A DNA stretch of 12,728 nt from an uncultured bacterium (lineage in GTDB: Bacteria; Pseudomonadota; Gammaproteobacteria; Burkholderiales; Burkholderiaceae_D), in assembly GCA_903872555.1 (NCBI GenBank), contig CAIQLE010000348.1, positions 1-12,728 of the forward strand, written 5' to 3'. Positions within the stretch are counted from its first letter, which is position 1. Each line of letters opens with the position of its first letter. The position numbers were made by a program, and so were the translations under genes. Under the pieces are notes generated by a model. The model was not told where the DNA came from and did not search any database. It was given only the letters and a program-made list of their open reading frames with translations. This document shows, piece by piece, positions 1 to 6,558 of the stretch.

Positions 1-5
1 ACCGG

Positions 6-14
6 AGTATAGCA
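6..14 (-). promoter_or_regulatory. Possible leftward extended -10 promoter element
   Basis: Read on the minus strand this is TGCTATACT, a good match to an extended -10 element (TGn followed by TATAAT with one mismatch). No good -35 lies at 16-18 bp; a CTGACA in the neighbouring palindrome is about 20 bp away. If real, it would start transcription of a gene to the left of the window. The downstream side is not visible, so this rests on a motif match only. Confidence 0.3.
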
Positions 15-27
15 CTAAGCGAGCTTT

Positions 28-71
28 AGTCTGTCAGCGCTTGCGTTTGATCATGCAGGCGCTGACAGACT
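28..71. repeat. Perfect 13-bp inverted repeat (palindromic hairpin)
   Basis: AGTCTGTCAGCGC (28-40) is repeated exactly in inverted orientation at 59-71, around an 18-base centre that itself contains TGC/GCA and TGATCA. The stem can extend outward by a T-G and two T-A pairs. Neither flank has a T tract on the side needed for an intrinsic terminator, so an ordinary terminator is not supported. It lies directly upstream of the possible leftward promoter at 6-14 and about 140 bp past the end of suhB. Alternatives are a protein-binding operator, a dispersed palindromic repeat, or a factor-assisted 3' end. The function is unknown. Confidence 0.6.
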
Positions 72-76
72 GAAAA

Positions 77-103
77 CGAATGATGCGAATGATGCAAATG
101 ATG
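77..103. repeat. Three tandem 9-bp repeats
   Basis: The unit is CGAATGATG, present twice exactly (77-85, 86-94) and once with one change, CAAATGATG (95-103). It begins six bases after the palindrome at 28-71. On the minus strand it falls inside a 34-codon open frame (155 down to 51) with a basic start and a hydrophobic Ser/Phe/Ala-rich end. That frame has no ribosome binding site and I do not call it a gene. The repeat probably arose by replication slippage. The copy number may vary between strains. Confidence 0.6.
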
Positions 104-174
104 TTGCAGCTGAAAAGCCTGTCTTCTTAGGTCGAGCAAGGCGACAGCGGTGCATACAATAAGAGTAATTAGGC

Positions 175-200
175 AAACCGCTGCTAACACGCAGCAGTTT
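175..200 (-). terminator. Possible suhB terminator hairpin
   Basis: Arms AAACCGCTGC (175-184) and GCAGCAGTTT (191-200) surround a six-base loop, starting 15 bases beyond the suhB stop codon. As minus-strand RNA all ten positions pair, with one U-G wobble; as plus-strand RNA the same position is a C-A mismatch. This asymmetry points to a structure that works in the suhB transcript. The following sequence is only moderately T-rich and lacks a continuous T run, so it is a weak terminator at best. Confidence 0.35.
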
Positions 201-214
201 ATCGCGACAGGCGC

Positions 215-1009
215 TTACTTTGCAAACGGTGTCAGTAGATTCAGCATTTGCGAGAAAACCTTGGGTGATCCTGCAATCACATCACCTTTGTAAAGATAAT
301 CTGATTCTCCTGAAAAATTGGCCATGATGCCGCCGGCTTCCGTGACAAGCAATGCGCCTGCTGCCATGTCCCAGGGTTTGAGTTTTTTCTCAAAAAAGCC
401 ATCCAGACGACCTGCAGCTACATAGGCCAGATCCAGCGCAGCTGATCCCGGACGACGCAGACCTGCCGATTTCTCGGTCATGATTTTGAACATTTTCAGA
501 TACTCGTCCAGACCGCTCAGGTCGCTGTAGGGAAAGCCGGTGCCTATGAGTGCATCAGCCAGCCTGTCACGTTTGCCTACGCGTATGCGCTTGTCATTCA
601 GGAAGGCGCCTGCGCCTTTGCTGGCCGTGAATAATTCATTACGAGTGGGGTCGTACACCACAGCCTGAGTAATCTGGCCACGGTGCTGCAGAGCGATAGA
701 AACCGCATACTGCGGGAAACCATGAATGAAGTTCGTTGTACCGTCCAGAGGATCAATGATCCAGACGTTTTCATTCTCATCGTGCAGATTCGCGGAAGCA
801 CCTGATTCTTCTGCAAGAATGGCGTGATCGGGATAAGCTTGCCTGAGCGTGCTGATGATGGCTTCTTCAGCTGCCTTGTCCACTTCGGTGACAAAATCGT
901 TGTGATTCTTTTGCGTTACGCGTACCTGATCGATATCGAAAGAGGCTCGATTAATGATAGTGGCGGCACGACGCGCGGCTTTCACCGCGGTGTTGATCAT
1001 GGGATGCAT
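215..1009 (-). CDS. suhB: Inositol-1-monophosphatase family protein SuhB
   Basis: This is a 264-residue Mg2+-dependent phosphatase of the inositol monophosphatase family, cytoplasmic, hydrolysing myo-inositol 1-phosphate and similar monoesters. In E. coli, SuhB is also a Nus-factor partner in rRNA antitermination and folding. The metal-binding signatures are present: E67 in AEESG, D86 and D89 in [12 protein letters not shown] (83-94), and D214 in the C-terminal [15 protein letters not shown] motif (213-227). Length matches the E. coli protein. The start at 1009 gives [13 protein letters not shown], close to the E. coli N-terminus as I remember it, although the sequence before it (AACGGAAC) is a poor ribosome binding site. 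It is divergent from trmJ, with 84 bp between the start codons. Whether it acts in inositol metabolism, RNA processing or both cannot be told from sequence. Confidence 0.95.
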   Translation of the reverse strand: MHPMINTAVKAARRAATIINRASFDIDQVRVTQKNHNDFVTEVDKAAEEAIISTLRQAYPDHAILAEESGASANLHDENENVWIIDPLDGTTNFIHGFPQYAVSIALQHRGQITQAVVYDPTRNELFTASKGAGAFLNDKRIRVGKRDRLADALIGTGFPYSDLSGLDEYLKMFKIMTEKSAGLRRPGSAALDLAYVAAGRLDGFFEKKLKPWDMAAGALLVTEAGGIMANFSGESDYLYKGDVIAGSPKVFSQMLNLLTPFAK

Positions 1010-1051
1010 GGTGGTTCCGTTAGAATTGCAGCGGCAATGACAATGAGCGAT

Positions 1052-1075
1052 GCGACCGGAAACCTTTCTGGTCGC
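1052..1075. promoter_or_regulatory. Hairpin in the suhB-trmJ divergent intergenic region
   Basis: GCGACCGGAAA and TTTCTGGTCGC form an 11-bp inverted repeat with one G-T pair and a two-base centre (realistically a ten-pair stem with a four-base loop). It ends 18 bp before the trmJ ATG and lies 42 bp upstream of the suhB ATG. No T run follows directly on either strand. It could be a 5' leader hairpin of trmJ, which has no visible ribosome binding site, or a shared operator. I found no convincing -35/-10 pair nearby. Confidence 0.45.
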
Positions 1076-1093
1076 GCGAAGCCTCTATTTTAA

Positions 1094-1858
1094 ATGAACC
1101 TGCCCGTGCAAACTACATCCCTTTTTCAGCGCCTTCGTTTTGTTCTGGTCGAGACTAGTCGCCCCGGCAATATAGGCTCGGCTGCGCGCGCCATGAAAAC
1201 CATGGGTTTTTCCCAGCTTGTGCTGGTCAATCCGCGGGTGGCTCAACCTTTGCAGGACGCTGAGGCGATCGCGTTGGCCAGCGGGGCCAATGATGTGCTG
1301 GAGAACGCGCGCATCGTCGCTACGCTGGATGAAGCGCTGGCAGGCTGCAACTTTAGCGTGGCCATGTCAGCTCGTCCGCGTGAATTTTCGCCACCGGTTT
1401 TTGAGCCCCGTGCGCTTGCGACCACACTTTCTTCAGGTGCTGATTTACAGGCGGCGCTGGTGTTTGGCAATGAGCGGTTTGGTCTGTCGAATGAGCAAGT
1501 GGAAAAATGTAATGCGCTGGTATCTGTGCCTGCCAACCCTGATTATTCCTCACTAAATCTGGCGCAGGCAGTACAAATTCTGGCCTATGAGTGCCGTATG
1601 GCTTCACTAGGAGACGAGCGGGTGCCAAGTGCGATAGGTTTCAAAGGTGATCTGGCCAGCTCAGAGCAAGTGGAGGGCATGTTCACGCATCTGGAACAGG
1701 CCTTGATTGAAATAGAGTTTTTAGATCCGGATAGTCCGAAGAAGCTGATGCCGCGGCTGCGGCGTTTGTTTGCGCGTACGGCGTTAGAGACTGAGGAAGT
1801 CAATATATTGCGCGGGATGGCGACCCAGATGATTCACCGCCGACAGCGTTTCAAGTAG
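1094..1858 (+). CDS. trmJ: tRNA (cytidine/uridine-2'-O-)-methyltransferase TrmJ
   Basis: A SPOUT-superfamily (SpoU/TrmH) methyltransferase of 254 residues that transfers a methyl group from S-adenosylmethionine to the 2'-OH of nucleotide 32 in the tRNA anticodon loop. Three family motifs are visible: motif 1, LVETSRPGNIGSAARAM (18-34, with N26 and R32); motif 2, VFGNERFGLSNEQ (123-135); motif 3, SLNLAQAV (153-160), which forms part of the knotted cofactor site. Length is close to E. coli TrmJ. The in-frame TAA at 1091-1093 abuts the ATG, so this is the earliest possible start, yet no ribosome binding site precedes it. A start at the GTG at 1106 cannot be excluded. It converges on lexA with 66 bp between the stop codons, and I see no intrinsic terminator there, only two CATGTGA direct repeats 17 bp apart. 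Confidence 0.93.
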   Translation: MNLPVQTTSLFQRLRFVLVETSRPGNIGSAARAMKTMGFSQLVLVNPRVAQPLQDAEAIALASGANDVLENARIVATLDEALAGCNFSVAMSARPREFSPPVFEPRALATTLSSGADLQAALVFGNERFGLSNEQVEKCNALVSVPANPDYSSLNLAQAVQILAYECRMASLGDERVPSAIGFKGDLASSEQVEGMFTHLEQALIEIEFLDPDSPKKLMPRLRRLFARTALETEEVNILRGMATQMIHRRQRFK

Positions 1859-1924
1859 CCGAGGCGAATTCAGATGAAATCATGTGATCCAGGTATTCAT
1901 GTGAGTACATGGGTCAGGTCAAAA

Positions 1925-2593
1925 TCAGGCCCAGGCCCGTAGCAAGCCTACTGCCAGACCTTCCAGCGCAAATTCATGCTGGCCCGGCTCTACCCGTATC
2001 GTGTTGAACTCCGGGTTTTCTGGCAGCAGTTCGATCACACTGCCATTGCGGCGGAAGCGTTTGACTGTCACCTCATCGTCCAGTCGCGCCACAACGATTT
2101 GCCCGTCACGGGCGGTATCGGTTTTTTTAACGGCCAGTAAATCACCGTCCATAATGCCCGCATCGCGCATAGACATGCCGCGCACTTTGAGCAGGTAATC
2201 GGGGCGGGCGGTAAATAATGCAGGGTCTACCTGATAAGTAGCGGAGATATGTTCTTCAGCCAGTATGGGGGAACCGGCGGCTACCCGTCCTATCAGAGGC
2301 AGCGAAAATTGCATTAAATCGGGATGGGGCAAGGCCATCTGGCCGGCGCTGAAACGGCTTAGGCGACTGCCATCAGCGGGTCTATCCAGCAGGCGTATGC
2401 CGCGTGAGGTGCCGGGAGAAATTTCGATTGCGCCTTTGCGGGCCAGTGCCTGTAAATGTTCTTCAGCTGCGTTAGCTGAACGAAAACCGAGTTCGTTAGC
2501 GATTTCAGCGCGTGTGGGTGGGAAGCCTGTTGTCTCTATGGCATCGCGGATCAGCTCGAGGATTTGTTCCTGGCGGGCGGTTAGTTTGATCAT
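1925..2593 (-). CDS. lexA: LexA repressor (SOS response, S24 peptidase)
   Basis: A 222-residue transcriptional repressor of DNA-damage genes that cleaves itself when RecA filaments form. The N-terminal winged helix-turn-helix spans about 1-70 ([34 protein letters not shown]). The linker leads to the Ala106-Gly107 cleavage site in GRVAAGSP. The C-terminal peptidase domain has catalytic Ser141 ([13 protein letters not shown]) and Lys178 (DDEVTVKR), with the same 37-residue spacing as in E. coli. All catalytic residues are intact. The start codon has a good ribosome binding site, AGGGGAG, a few bases upstream. Two perfect SOS boxes lie 22-54 bp upstream of the ATG, so the gene is autoregulated. 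It is somewhat longer than E. coli LexA because of an extended linker (about 70-98). Confidence 0.97.
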   Translation of the reverse strand: MIKLTARQEQILELIRDAIETTGFPPTRAEIANELGFRSANAAEEHLQALARKGAIEISPGTSRGIRLLDRPADGSRLSRFSAGQMALPHPDLMQFSLPLIGRVAAGSPILAEEHISATYQVDPALFTARPDYLLKVRGMSMRDAGIMDGDLLAVKKTDTARDGQIVVARLDDEVTVKRFRRNGSVIELLPENPEFNTIRVEPGQHEFALEGLAVGLLRAWA

Positions 2594-2614
2594 GCGGGGC
2601 TCCCCTGAATTAAG

Positions 2615-2630
2615 CTGTTTATATCAACAG
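2615..2630. promoter_or_regulatory. SOS box 1 (LexA operator) of lexA
   Basis: CTGTTTATATCAACAG matches the gammaproteobacterial/betaproteobacterial LexA consensus CTGT-N8-ACAG exactly, with an A/T-rich core. It is the site nearer to lexA, 22 bp upstream of its ATG, and would block lexA transcription. It is one bp from the second box. Confidence 0.9.
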
Positions 2631-2631
2631 C

Positions 2632-2647
2632 CTGTATTTTTATACAG
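2632..2647. promoter_or_regulatory. SOS box 2 (LexA operator) of lexA
   Basis: CTGTATTTTTATACAG is a second exact CTGT-N8-ACAG site, starting 17 bp from the start of box 1. Two tandem LexA sites before lexA are known in E. coli and allow cooperative, graded autorepression. On the minus strand the TATAAA inside this box may serve as the lexA -10, placing the operator over the promoter. Confidence 0.9.
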
Positions 2648-2784
2648 CATTAGACCAAAAGCAAGTGTTTTGTACAGACTTTGCATCTCATTTAGCTCCT
2701 AAGCCCCTGATGGCATTGAGTATTCGCCATAAACAGGTTAAAGTGGCGGGCTTTTCCTCTTCCCACACTCGTCCTGACGCCGAG

Positions 2785-2809
2785 GTGGGCGATTCAGTAA
2801 TCCGACCAC
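2785..2809 (+). promoter_or_regulatory. Candidate S6:S18-binding leader hairpin of rpsF
   Basis: GTGG (2785-2788) pairs with CCAC (2806-2809) and GATT (2791-2794) with AATC (2799-2802) around a CAGT loop. An asymmetric internal loop has GC on one side and CGA on the other, so the 3' strand reads AATC-CGA-CCAC. The ribosome binding site AAGGAG (2810-2815) begins at the next base, so a protein bound here could block initiation. An rpsF leader motif bound by the S6:S18 complex, with a bulged CCG, is established in many bacteria. Assignment to that family is my inference from shape and position, without a covariance search. Confidence 0.45.
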
Positions 2810-2820
2810 AAGGAGTAATG

Positions 2821-3189
2821 ATGCGTCACTATGAAATAGTTTTTATCGTCCACCCGGACCAGAGCGAGCAAGTGCCCGCGATGATCGAACGCTACAAGGG
2901 TCAAGTCACTGCACGCGGTGGCAAGATTCATCGCGTTGAAGACTGGGGTCGTCGCCAGATGGCTTACATGATTCAAAAGCTTGCTAAGGCTCACTACGTT
3001 TGCATGAATATCGAATGCGACGGCGAGACCCTGACCGAGATCGAAACCGGCTTCAAGTTTAATGATGCCGTGCTGCGTCACCTGACCGTTCGCATGAAGA
3101 AGGCTGAAACTGCGCCTTCACCCATCATGAAGAGCGTGCAGAAAGAAGATGCGGCCAAGAGCCAGCGCGCCGAGGCTTCGGCTGCCTGA
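2821..3189 (+). CDS. rpsF: 30S ribosomal protein S6
   Basis: S6 binds 16S rRNA as a heterodimer with S18 in the platform of the small subunit. The N-terminus [17 protein letters not shown] and the motif [14 protein letters not shown] are the family hallmarks; the C-terminal tail after about residue 100 is charged and probably disordered. Two ATGs are adjacent (2818 and 2821). I chose the second because AAGGAG then sits five bases upstream, against two for the first, and the protein then begins MRHYEI as in E. coli. That gives 122 residues. The frame is open further upstream to 2665 but that part looks non-coding. It is first of four genes in the rpsF-priB-rpsR-rplI operon. A weak promoter candidate is TTGAGT (2716-2721) with TTAAAG (2738-2743). 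Confidence 0.96.
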   Translation: MRHYEIVFIVHPDQSEQVPAMIERYKGQVTARGGKIHRVEDWGRRQMAYMIQKLAKAHYVCMNIECDGETLTEIETGFKFNDAVLRHLTVRMKKAETAPSPIMKSVQKEDAAKSQRAEASAA

Positions 3190-3197
3190 CAGGCACA

Positions 3198-3512
3198 GTG
3201 TCCTTGACAGAGCGAGGTGATAACAGCTTTCAATGCATAGCGACCCTGGCAGAGCGTGACATCATGCGTTACACGCCCGCCGGAATTGCGATGATGACTG
3301 CCACATTGAGTCACGCATCGCAGCAGGTCGAAGCAGGCATCAGTAGACAGGTCGAACTTGAACTGCCGGCAATCGCTGCAGGACAAATGGCCCAACAACT
3401 GGAGCGAGCTGAATTAGGCAAAGCATTTCGGTTTCATGGCTTTATGGCCCGCAAGAACCGGAATAGTAAAAGCCTGATTTTTCACCTCACGGATTTCGAA
3501 ACAATTTCTTAA
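3198..3512 (+). CDS. priB: Primosomal replication protein PriB (N)
   Basis: PriB is a small single-stranded-DNA-binding OB-fold protein that works with PriA and DnaT to reload DnaB at stalled forks. This 104-residue product has the family signature RYTPAGI (about residues 24-30), a PRQV-type strand here read as SRQVELELPAIAAG, and the basic region FMARKNRNSKSLIFHL (81-96). Its length equals E. coli PriB. The start is GTG at 3198, eight bases after the rpsF stop, with a weak ribosome binding site; a TTG two codons later is the only close alternative. Translation is probably coupled to rpsF. Its place between rpsF and rpsR is the conserved arrangement and supports the call. Confidence 0.9.
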   Translation: MSLTERGDNSFQCIATLAERDIMRYTPAGIAMMTATLSHASQQVEAGISRQVELELPAIAAGQMAQQLERAELGKAFRFHGFMARKNRNSKSLIFHLTDFETIS

Positions 3513-3530
3513 GATTCAGGAGCCAGCAAA

Positions 3531-3815
3531 ATGGCATTCGGTAAAAAATTCGACAAGAGCAAACTCAAAGAGAAACGCAAACAGCAAAACCCGCTGTTCA
3601 AGCGTAAAAAATTCTGCCGCTTCACCGTCGCTAAGGTGGAACAGGTTGATTACAAAGATGTAGACACCCTGAAGGACTTCGTCCAGGAAAACGGCAAGAT
3701 CATGCCCGCACGCCTGACAGGCACTCGCGCGCATTATCAGCGTCAGGTGGATACCGCGATCAAGCGTGCGCGTTATCTGGCATTGCTGCCATACACCGAT
3801 CTGCACAACGCCTGA
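3531..3815 (+). CDS. rpsR: 30S ribosomal protein S18
   Basis: The partner of S6 in the 30S platform. Core signatures are RKKFCRFT (about 25-32), [32 protein letters not shown] and [15 protein letters not shown] near the C-terminus. It has 94 residues, about 19 more than E. coli S18; the extra part is a lysine-rich N-terminal extension ([20 protein letters not shown]) of a kind common in Burkholderiales. There is one cysteine (C29), so no zinc site. AGGAG lies nine bases before the ATG, and 18 bp separate it from priB. If the hairpin at 2785-2809 is a true S6:S18 sensor, this protein also takes part in repressing its own operon. Confidence 0.96.
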   Translation: MAFGKKFDKSKLKEKRKQQNPLFKRKKFCRFTVAKVEQVDYKDVDTLKDFVQENGKIMPARLTGTRAHYQRQVDTAIKRARYLALLPYTDLHNA

Positions 3816-3849
3816 TTCGGCGTTCCTAGACAATCTCCTGGAGAAAAAA

Positions 3850-4302
3850 ATGCAAGTCATTCTGATGGAAAAAGTGGCGAACCTGGGTGACCTGGGCGCT
3901 GTAGTCCGTGTCAAAGACGGTTACGCACGTAACTTTCTGATCCCACAACGTATGGCTCGTCGTGCGACCGCTGAAGCGATCGCCCAGTTCGAAGCGAAAC
4001 GTGCTGAACTGGAAAAAGCAGCAGCTGAAAAACTGGCTGCAGCTCAGGCTCAGGGCGAAAAACTGGCCGGTTCTACCGTTCAGGTATCGCAAAAATCCGG
4101 CGTTGATGGCCGTCTGTTTGGTTCTATTACCAACCATGACGTGGCAGATGCGCTGGTCAAGAAGGGTTTCAAAGTCGACAAGGCCCAGATTCGTATGCCT
4201 CAGGGTCCATTGAAGACAACAGGCGATCATGCGCTGAGCGTTGCTCTGCACACTGACGTGGTGGTTGAGATTAATGTCGCTGTCGTGGGCGAACAGGTCT
4301 GA
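3850..4302 (+). CDS. rplI: 50S ribosomal protein L9
   Basis: L9 binds domain V of 23S rRNA at the base of the L1 stalk and affects reading-frame maintenance. The N-terminal domain carries the signature [18 protein letters not shown] (17-36). A long alanine/glutamate/lysine-rich connecting helix (about 40-75) joins it to the C-terminal domain with SVTN-like [12 protein letters not shown]. It has 150 residues, one more than E. coli L9. The frame is open upstream to 3766, but the ATG at 3850 is the true start: it has GGAG six bases before it and gives the conserved MQVILMEKV. It is the last gene of the operon, followed by a strong terminator. Confidence 0.97.
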   Translation: MQVILMEKVANLGDLGAVVRVKDGYARNFLIPQRMARRATAEAIAQFEAKRAELEKAAAEKLAAAQAQGEKLAGSTVQVSQKSGVDGRLFGSITNHDVADALVKKGFKVDKAQIRMPQGPLKTTGDHALSVALHTDVVVEINVAVVGEQV

Positions 4303-4319
4303 TATTCCCAAGTCGGAAT

Positions 4320-4351
4320 AAAAATAGCCGGGTTTTCCCGGCTATTTTTTT
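4320..4351 (+). terminator. Intrinsic terminator of the rpsF-rplI operon
   Basis: A perfect 13-bp stem, AAAAATAGCCGGG with CCCGGCTATTTTT, closes a TTTT loop and ends in seven T residues. It starts 17 bases after the rplI stop codon. The A tract on the other side would also let it work leftward, but no leftward gene is near. It separates the ribosomal operon from dnaB. Confidence 0.92.
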
Positions 4352-4455
4352 GCCTGCATTTTATTAAAACCTTGTTTTGATGCTAAGCATAAAAAATGCT
4401 CTGTAACTTGGTGCTGACAAGGCCTACTACGGGTCTTATGCCAGTGGGTAACAGG

Positions 4456-4461
4456 TATAAT
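4456..4461 (+). promoter_or_regulatory. dnaB -10 box (consensus TATAAT)
   Basis: An exact TATAAT lies eight bases before the dnaB ATG at 4470. Transcription should start six to eight bases beyond it, at or within a base or two of the start codon. The matching -35 region (4432-4439) is poor, so an activator or flanking contacts may help. A small inverted repeat AGCAT-AAAAA-ATGCT (4386-4400) lies upstream. Confidence 0.6.
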
Positions 4462-4469
4462 CTTCTCCT

Positions 4470-5858
4470 ATGAACAATAGGTCCGATCCCCAGCTTGATT
4501 CACTTCGCATCCCTCCTCATTCCATCGAGGCGGAGCAGTCGGTGCTGGGTGGACTCATGCTCGATAACGCGGCATGGGATCGTATTGCTGACAGAGTCAG
4601 TGCTGACGATTTTTATCGTTATGATCATCGGCTGATTTTTCAGCACATCGTCAAGCTGATCAATGCAGCCAAGCCTGCGGATGTGATCACGGTCTTTGAT
4701 TCTCTCTCTTCATCGAGCAAGGCTGAAGAAGTCGGCGGCCTGTCCTACCTGAACGCGCTCGCACAGAACACACCTTCTGCAGCCAATATACGTCGCTATG
4801 CCGAGATTGTTCGTGATCGCGGTGTGCTGCGTAAGCTGATCACCGTATCCGATGAGATTTCGGGCAATGCCTTCAATCCTCAGGGTAAAGAAGTCAAGCA
4901 AATGCTGGACGAAGCAGAGTCCAAGATTTTTGCGATTGCGGAAGAGGGCTCGCGTGGTTCGCAAGGCTTCATAGAGATACAACCTTTGCTGACGCAAGTG
5001 GTAGAGCGCATCGACGAACTCTACAACCGCGATAACCCGAATGACATCACGGGCGTGCCTACCGGCTTCGTCGATCTGGATCGCATGACCTCGGGCTTAC
5101 AGCCTGGAGACTTGATCATCGTCGCCGGTCGTCCCTCTATGGGTAAGACCGCTTTTTCAGTCAATATCGGCGAGAACGTTGCTGTCGACAGTGGCCTGCC
5201 GGTCGCTATTTTCTCCATGGAGATGGGCGGCTCTCAACTGGCCATGCGTATGCTGGGCTCGGTGGGACGTCTGGATCAGCATCGTTTACGTACAGGCCGT
5301 CTGAATGATGAAGACTGGCCGCGCCTCACGCATGCGATTCAGAAAATGAACGATGCGCAAATCTTTATTGATGAAACACCTGCACTGAGTTCGATAGAGT
5401 TGCGTGCGCGTTCGCGCCGCTTAGCGCGTCAGTGCGGCAAGCTGGGTCTGATCATTGTAGATTACCTGCAGCTGATGTCAGCCAATTCTGCAGGTGAAAA
5501 TCGTGCTACGGAGATCTCTGAAATCTCTCGTAACCTCAAAGGTCTGGCCAAAGAATTAAATTGCCCCGTGATTGCCTTATCGCAGTTGAATCGCTCGCTG
5601 GAGCAAAGACCGAATAAACGTCCTGTGATGTCTGACCTGCGGGAATCAGGCGCCATTGAGCAGGACGCTGATGTGATTTTGTTTATTTATCGCGATGAAG
5701 TTTATAACCCCGATTCGCCAGACAAAGGCAGTGCCGAAATCATTATCGGTAAACAGCGTAATGGTCCTATCGGTCATGTGCGCATGACTTTCATAGGCCA
5801 GTTCACTAAATTTGAAAACTATACGGGTGCCGCTGCTGTTTACGGTAACAGTGAATAA
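4470..5858 (+). CDS. dnaB: Replicative DNA helicase DnaB
   Basis: The hexameric ATP-driven helicase that unwinds DNA 5' to 3' at the replication fork and recruits primase. The N-terminal domain begins at IPPHSIEAEQSVLGGLML (about 14-31). The RecA-like C-terminal domain has Walker A GRPSMGKT (220-227), Walker B with LIIVDYLQLM (D331), the sensor/arginine region SQLNRSLEQRPNKRP and the IIIGKQRNGP motif. It has 462 residues against 471 in E. coli. No intein or insertion is present. The start is certain because the in-frame TAA at 4458-4460 lies inside the -10 box. There is no ribosome binding site and almost no leader, so a leaderless mRNA is likely. DUF47 and pit follow 43 bp on with no terminator between, so read-through is possible. 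Confidence 0.97.
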   Translation: MNNRSDPQLDSLRIPPHSIEAEQSVLGGLMLDNAAWDRIADRVSADDFYRYDHRLIFQHIVKLINAAKPADVITVFDSLSSSSKAEEVGGLSYLNALAQNTPSAANIRRYAEIVRDRGVLRKLITVSDEISGNAFNPQGKEVKQMLDEAESKIFAIAEEGSRGSQGFIEIQPLLTQVVERIDELYNRDNPNDITGVPTGFVDLDRMTSGLQPGDLIIVAGRPSMGKTAFSVNIGENVAVDSGLPVAIFSMEMGGSQLAMRMLGSVGRLDQHRLRTGRLNDEDWPRLTHAIQKMNDAQIFIDETPALSSIELRARSRRLARQCGKLGLIIVDYLQLMSANSAGENRATEISEISRNLKGLAKELNCPVIALSQLNRSLEQRPNKRPVMSDLRESGAIEQDADVILFIYRDEVYNPDSPDKGSAEIIIGKQRNGPIGHVRMTFIGQFTKFENYTGAAAVYGNSE

Positions 5859-5901
5859 TTTGTATCAGTAACCCACCCATTGAAGGGAAAGGAAACAGCT
5901 T

Positions 5902-6528
5902 ATGTTCGGAAGATTAATGCCTACAGAAGGCAAGTTTTTCGAGTTTTTCATCCAGCACGGTGAACTGTGCGTGAAGGGCGGCAAAGAGATGGTTGCCCTG
6001 ATGACGAATTTCGACGATCTTGAACACCGCGTCCATGCCATTGAAAGCATAGAGAAGCAGGCTGACAAGGTCACGCATGCGGCCCTTGATTTACTGCATA
6101 AAACCTTTATCACTCCCTTAGATCGTGATGACATCCATCAGTTGATCACGCGCATGGATGACATTCTCGATCTGATGGAAGACGCAGCGCAGACCATCTC
6201 CCTGTATGACATCAAGGAAATCACGCCTGAGGCCAAGCGACTTGCGGAGCTGTGCCAGGCTTCTTGCGAAAAAGTGCTGGCGGCCGTGTCACTGCTACAC
6301 AATATGGACAATGCGCGCGAGATGCTCGTGATTTGTTCTGACATCGACAGACTTGAATCTGATGCAGACCACGTGATGCGTGCTGCAATGTCCAAGCTCT
6401 TCCGTGAAGAGCCCGATGTCCGTAATCTCATCAAGCTCAAAGCTATTTACGAACTTCTGGAAACCGTCACCGACCGTTGCGAGGATGTCGCCAATATCGT
6501 TGAAGGCATCATCGTTGAAAACGCCTGA
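5902..6528 (+). CDS. DUF47/PhoU-like Pit accessory protein
   Basis: A 208-residue, largely helical protein of the DUF47 (PhoU-divergent) family, which is distantly related to the phosphate regulator PhoU and is typically encoded next to Pit transporters. Two EXXXD-type motifs of the kind that bind metal in PhoU proteins are visible: IESIEKQADKVTH (E51, D55) and DRLESDADHVM. The segment TFITPLDRDDIHQLITRMDDI (from residue 68) is the conserved family core. It has no signal peptide or membrane segment. A purine-rich site (AAAGGAAA) lies eight bases before the ATG. Pit starts 30 bp downstream, so the two are almost surely cotranscribed. Its family role is to modulate Pit-mediated phosphate uptake; the mechanism is not shown by the sequence. 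Confidence 0.9.
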   Translation: MFGRLMPTEGKFFEFFIQHGELCVKGGKEMVALMTNFDDLEHRVHAIESIEKQADKVTHAALDLLHKTFITPLDRDDIHQLITRMDDILDLMEDAAQTISLYDIKEITPEAKRLAELCQASCEKVLAAVSLLHNMDNAREMLVICSDIDRLESDADHVMRAAMSKLFREEPDVRNLIKLKAIYELLETVTDRCEDVANIVEGIIVENA

Positions 6529-6558
6529 GTCGCTATTCAAACAATAACAGCCTGACGC

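Noticed and set aside
2..73. Open plus-strand frame entering from the left edge and ending at a TGA (71-73), possibly the tail of an upstream gene
   Set aside because: Only about 23 codons are visible, its product is not recognisable, and it coincides with the perfect palindrome. Nothing supports coding over chance.
824..1093. 89-codon plus-strand frame ending directly before trmJ
   Set aside because: It lies mostly antisense to suhB, a clear family member, and its product resembles nothing known.
2662..2677. Possible third SOS box near lexA (half-site ACAG at 2674-2677)
   Set aside because: The matching left half reads CAAG instead of CTGT, so only one arm is present.
2265..2702. 145-codon plus-strand frame opposite lexA
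   Set aside because: It is the reverse-strand shadow of lexA and continues over the SOS boxes. The serine/arginine-rich composition is typical of antisense frames.
3516..4311. Long minus-strand frames opposite rpsR and rplI
   Set aside because: They mirror two unmistakable ribosomal protein genes, have no ribosome binding sites, and no known homology.
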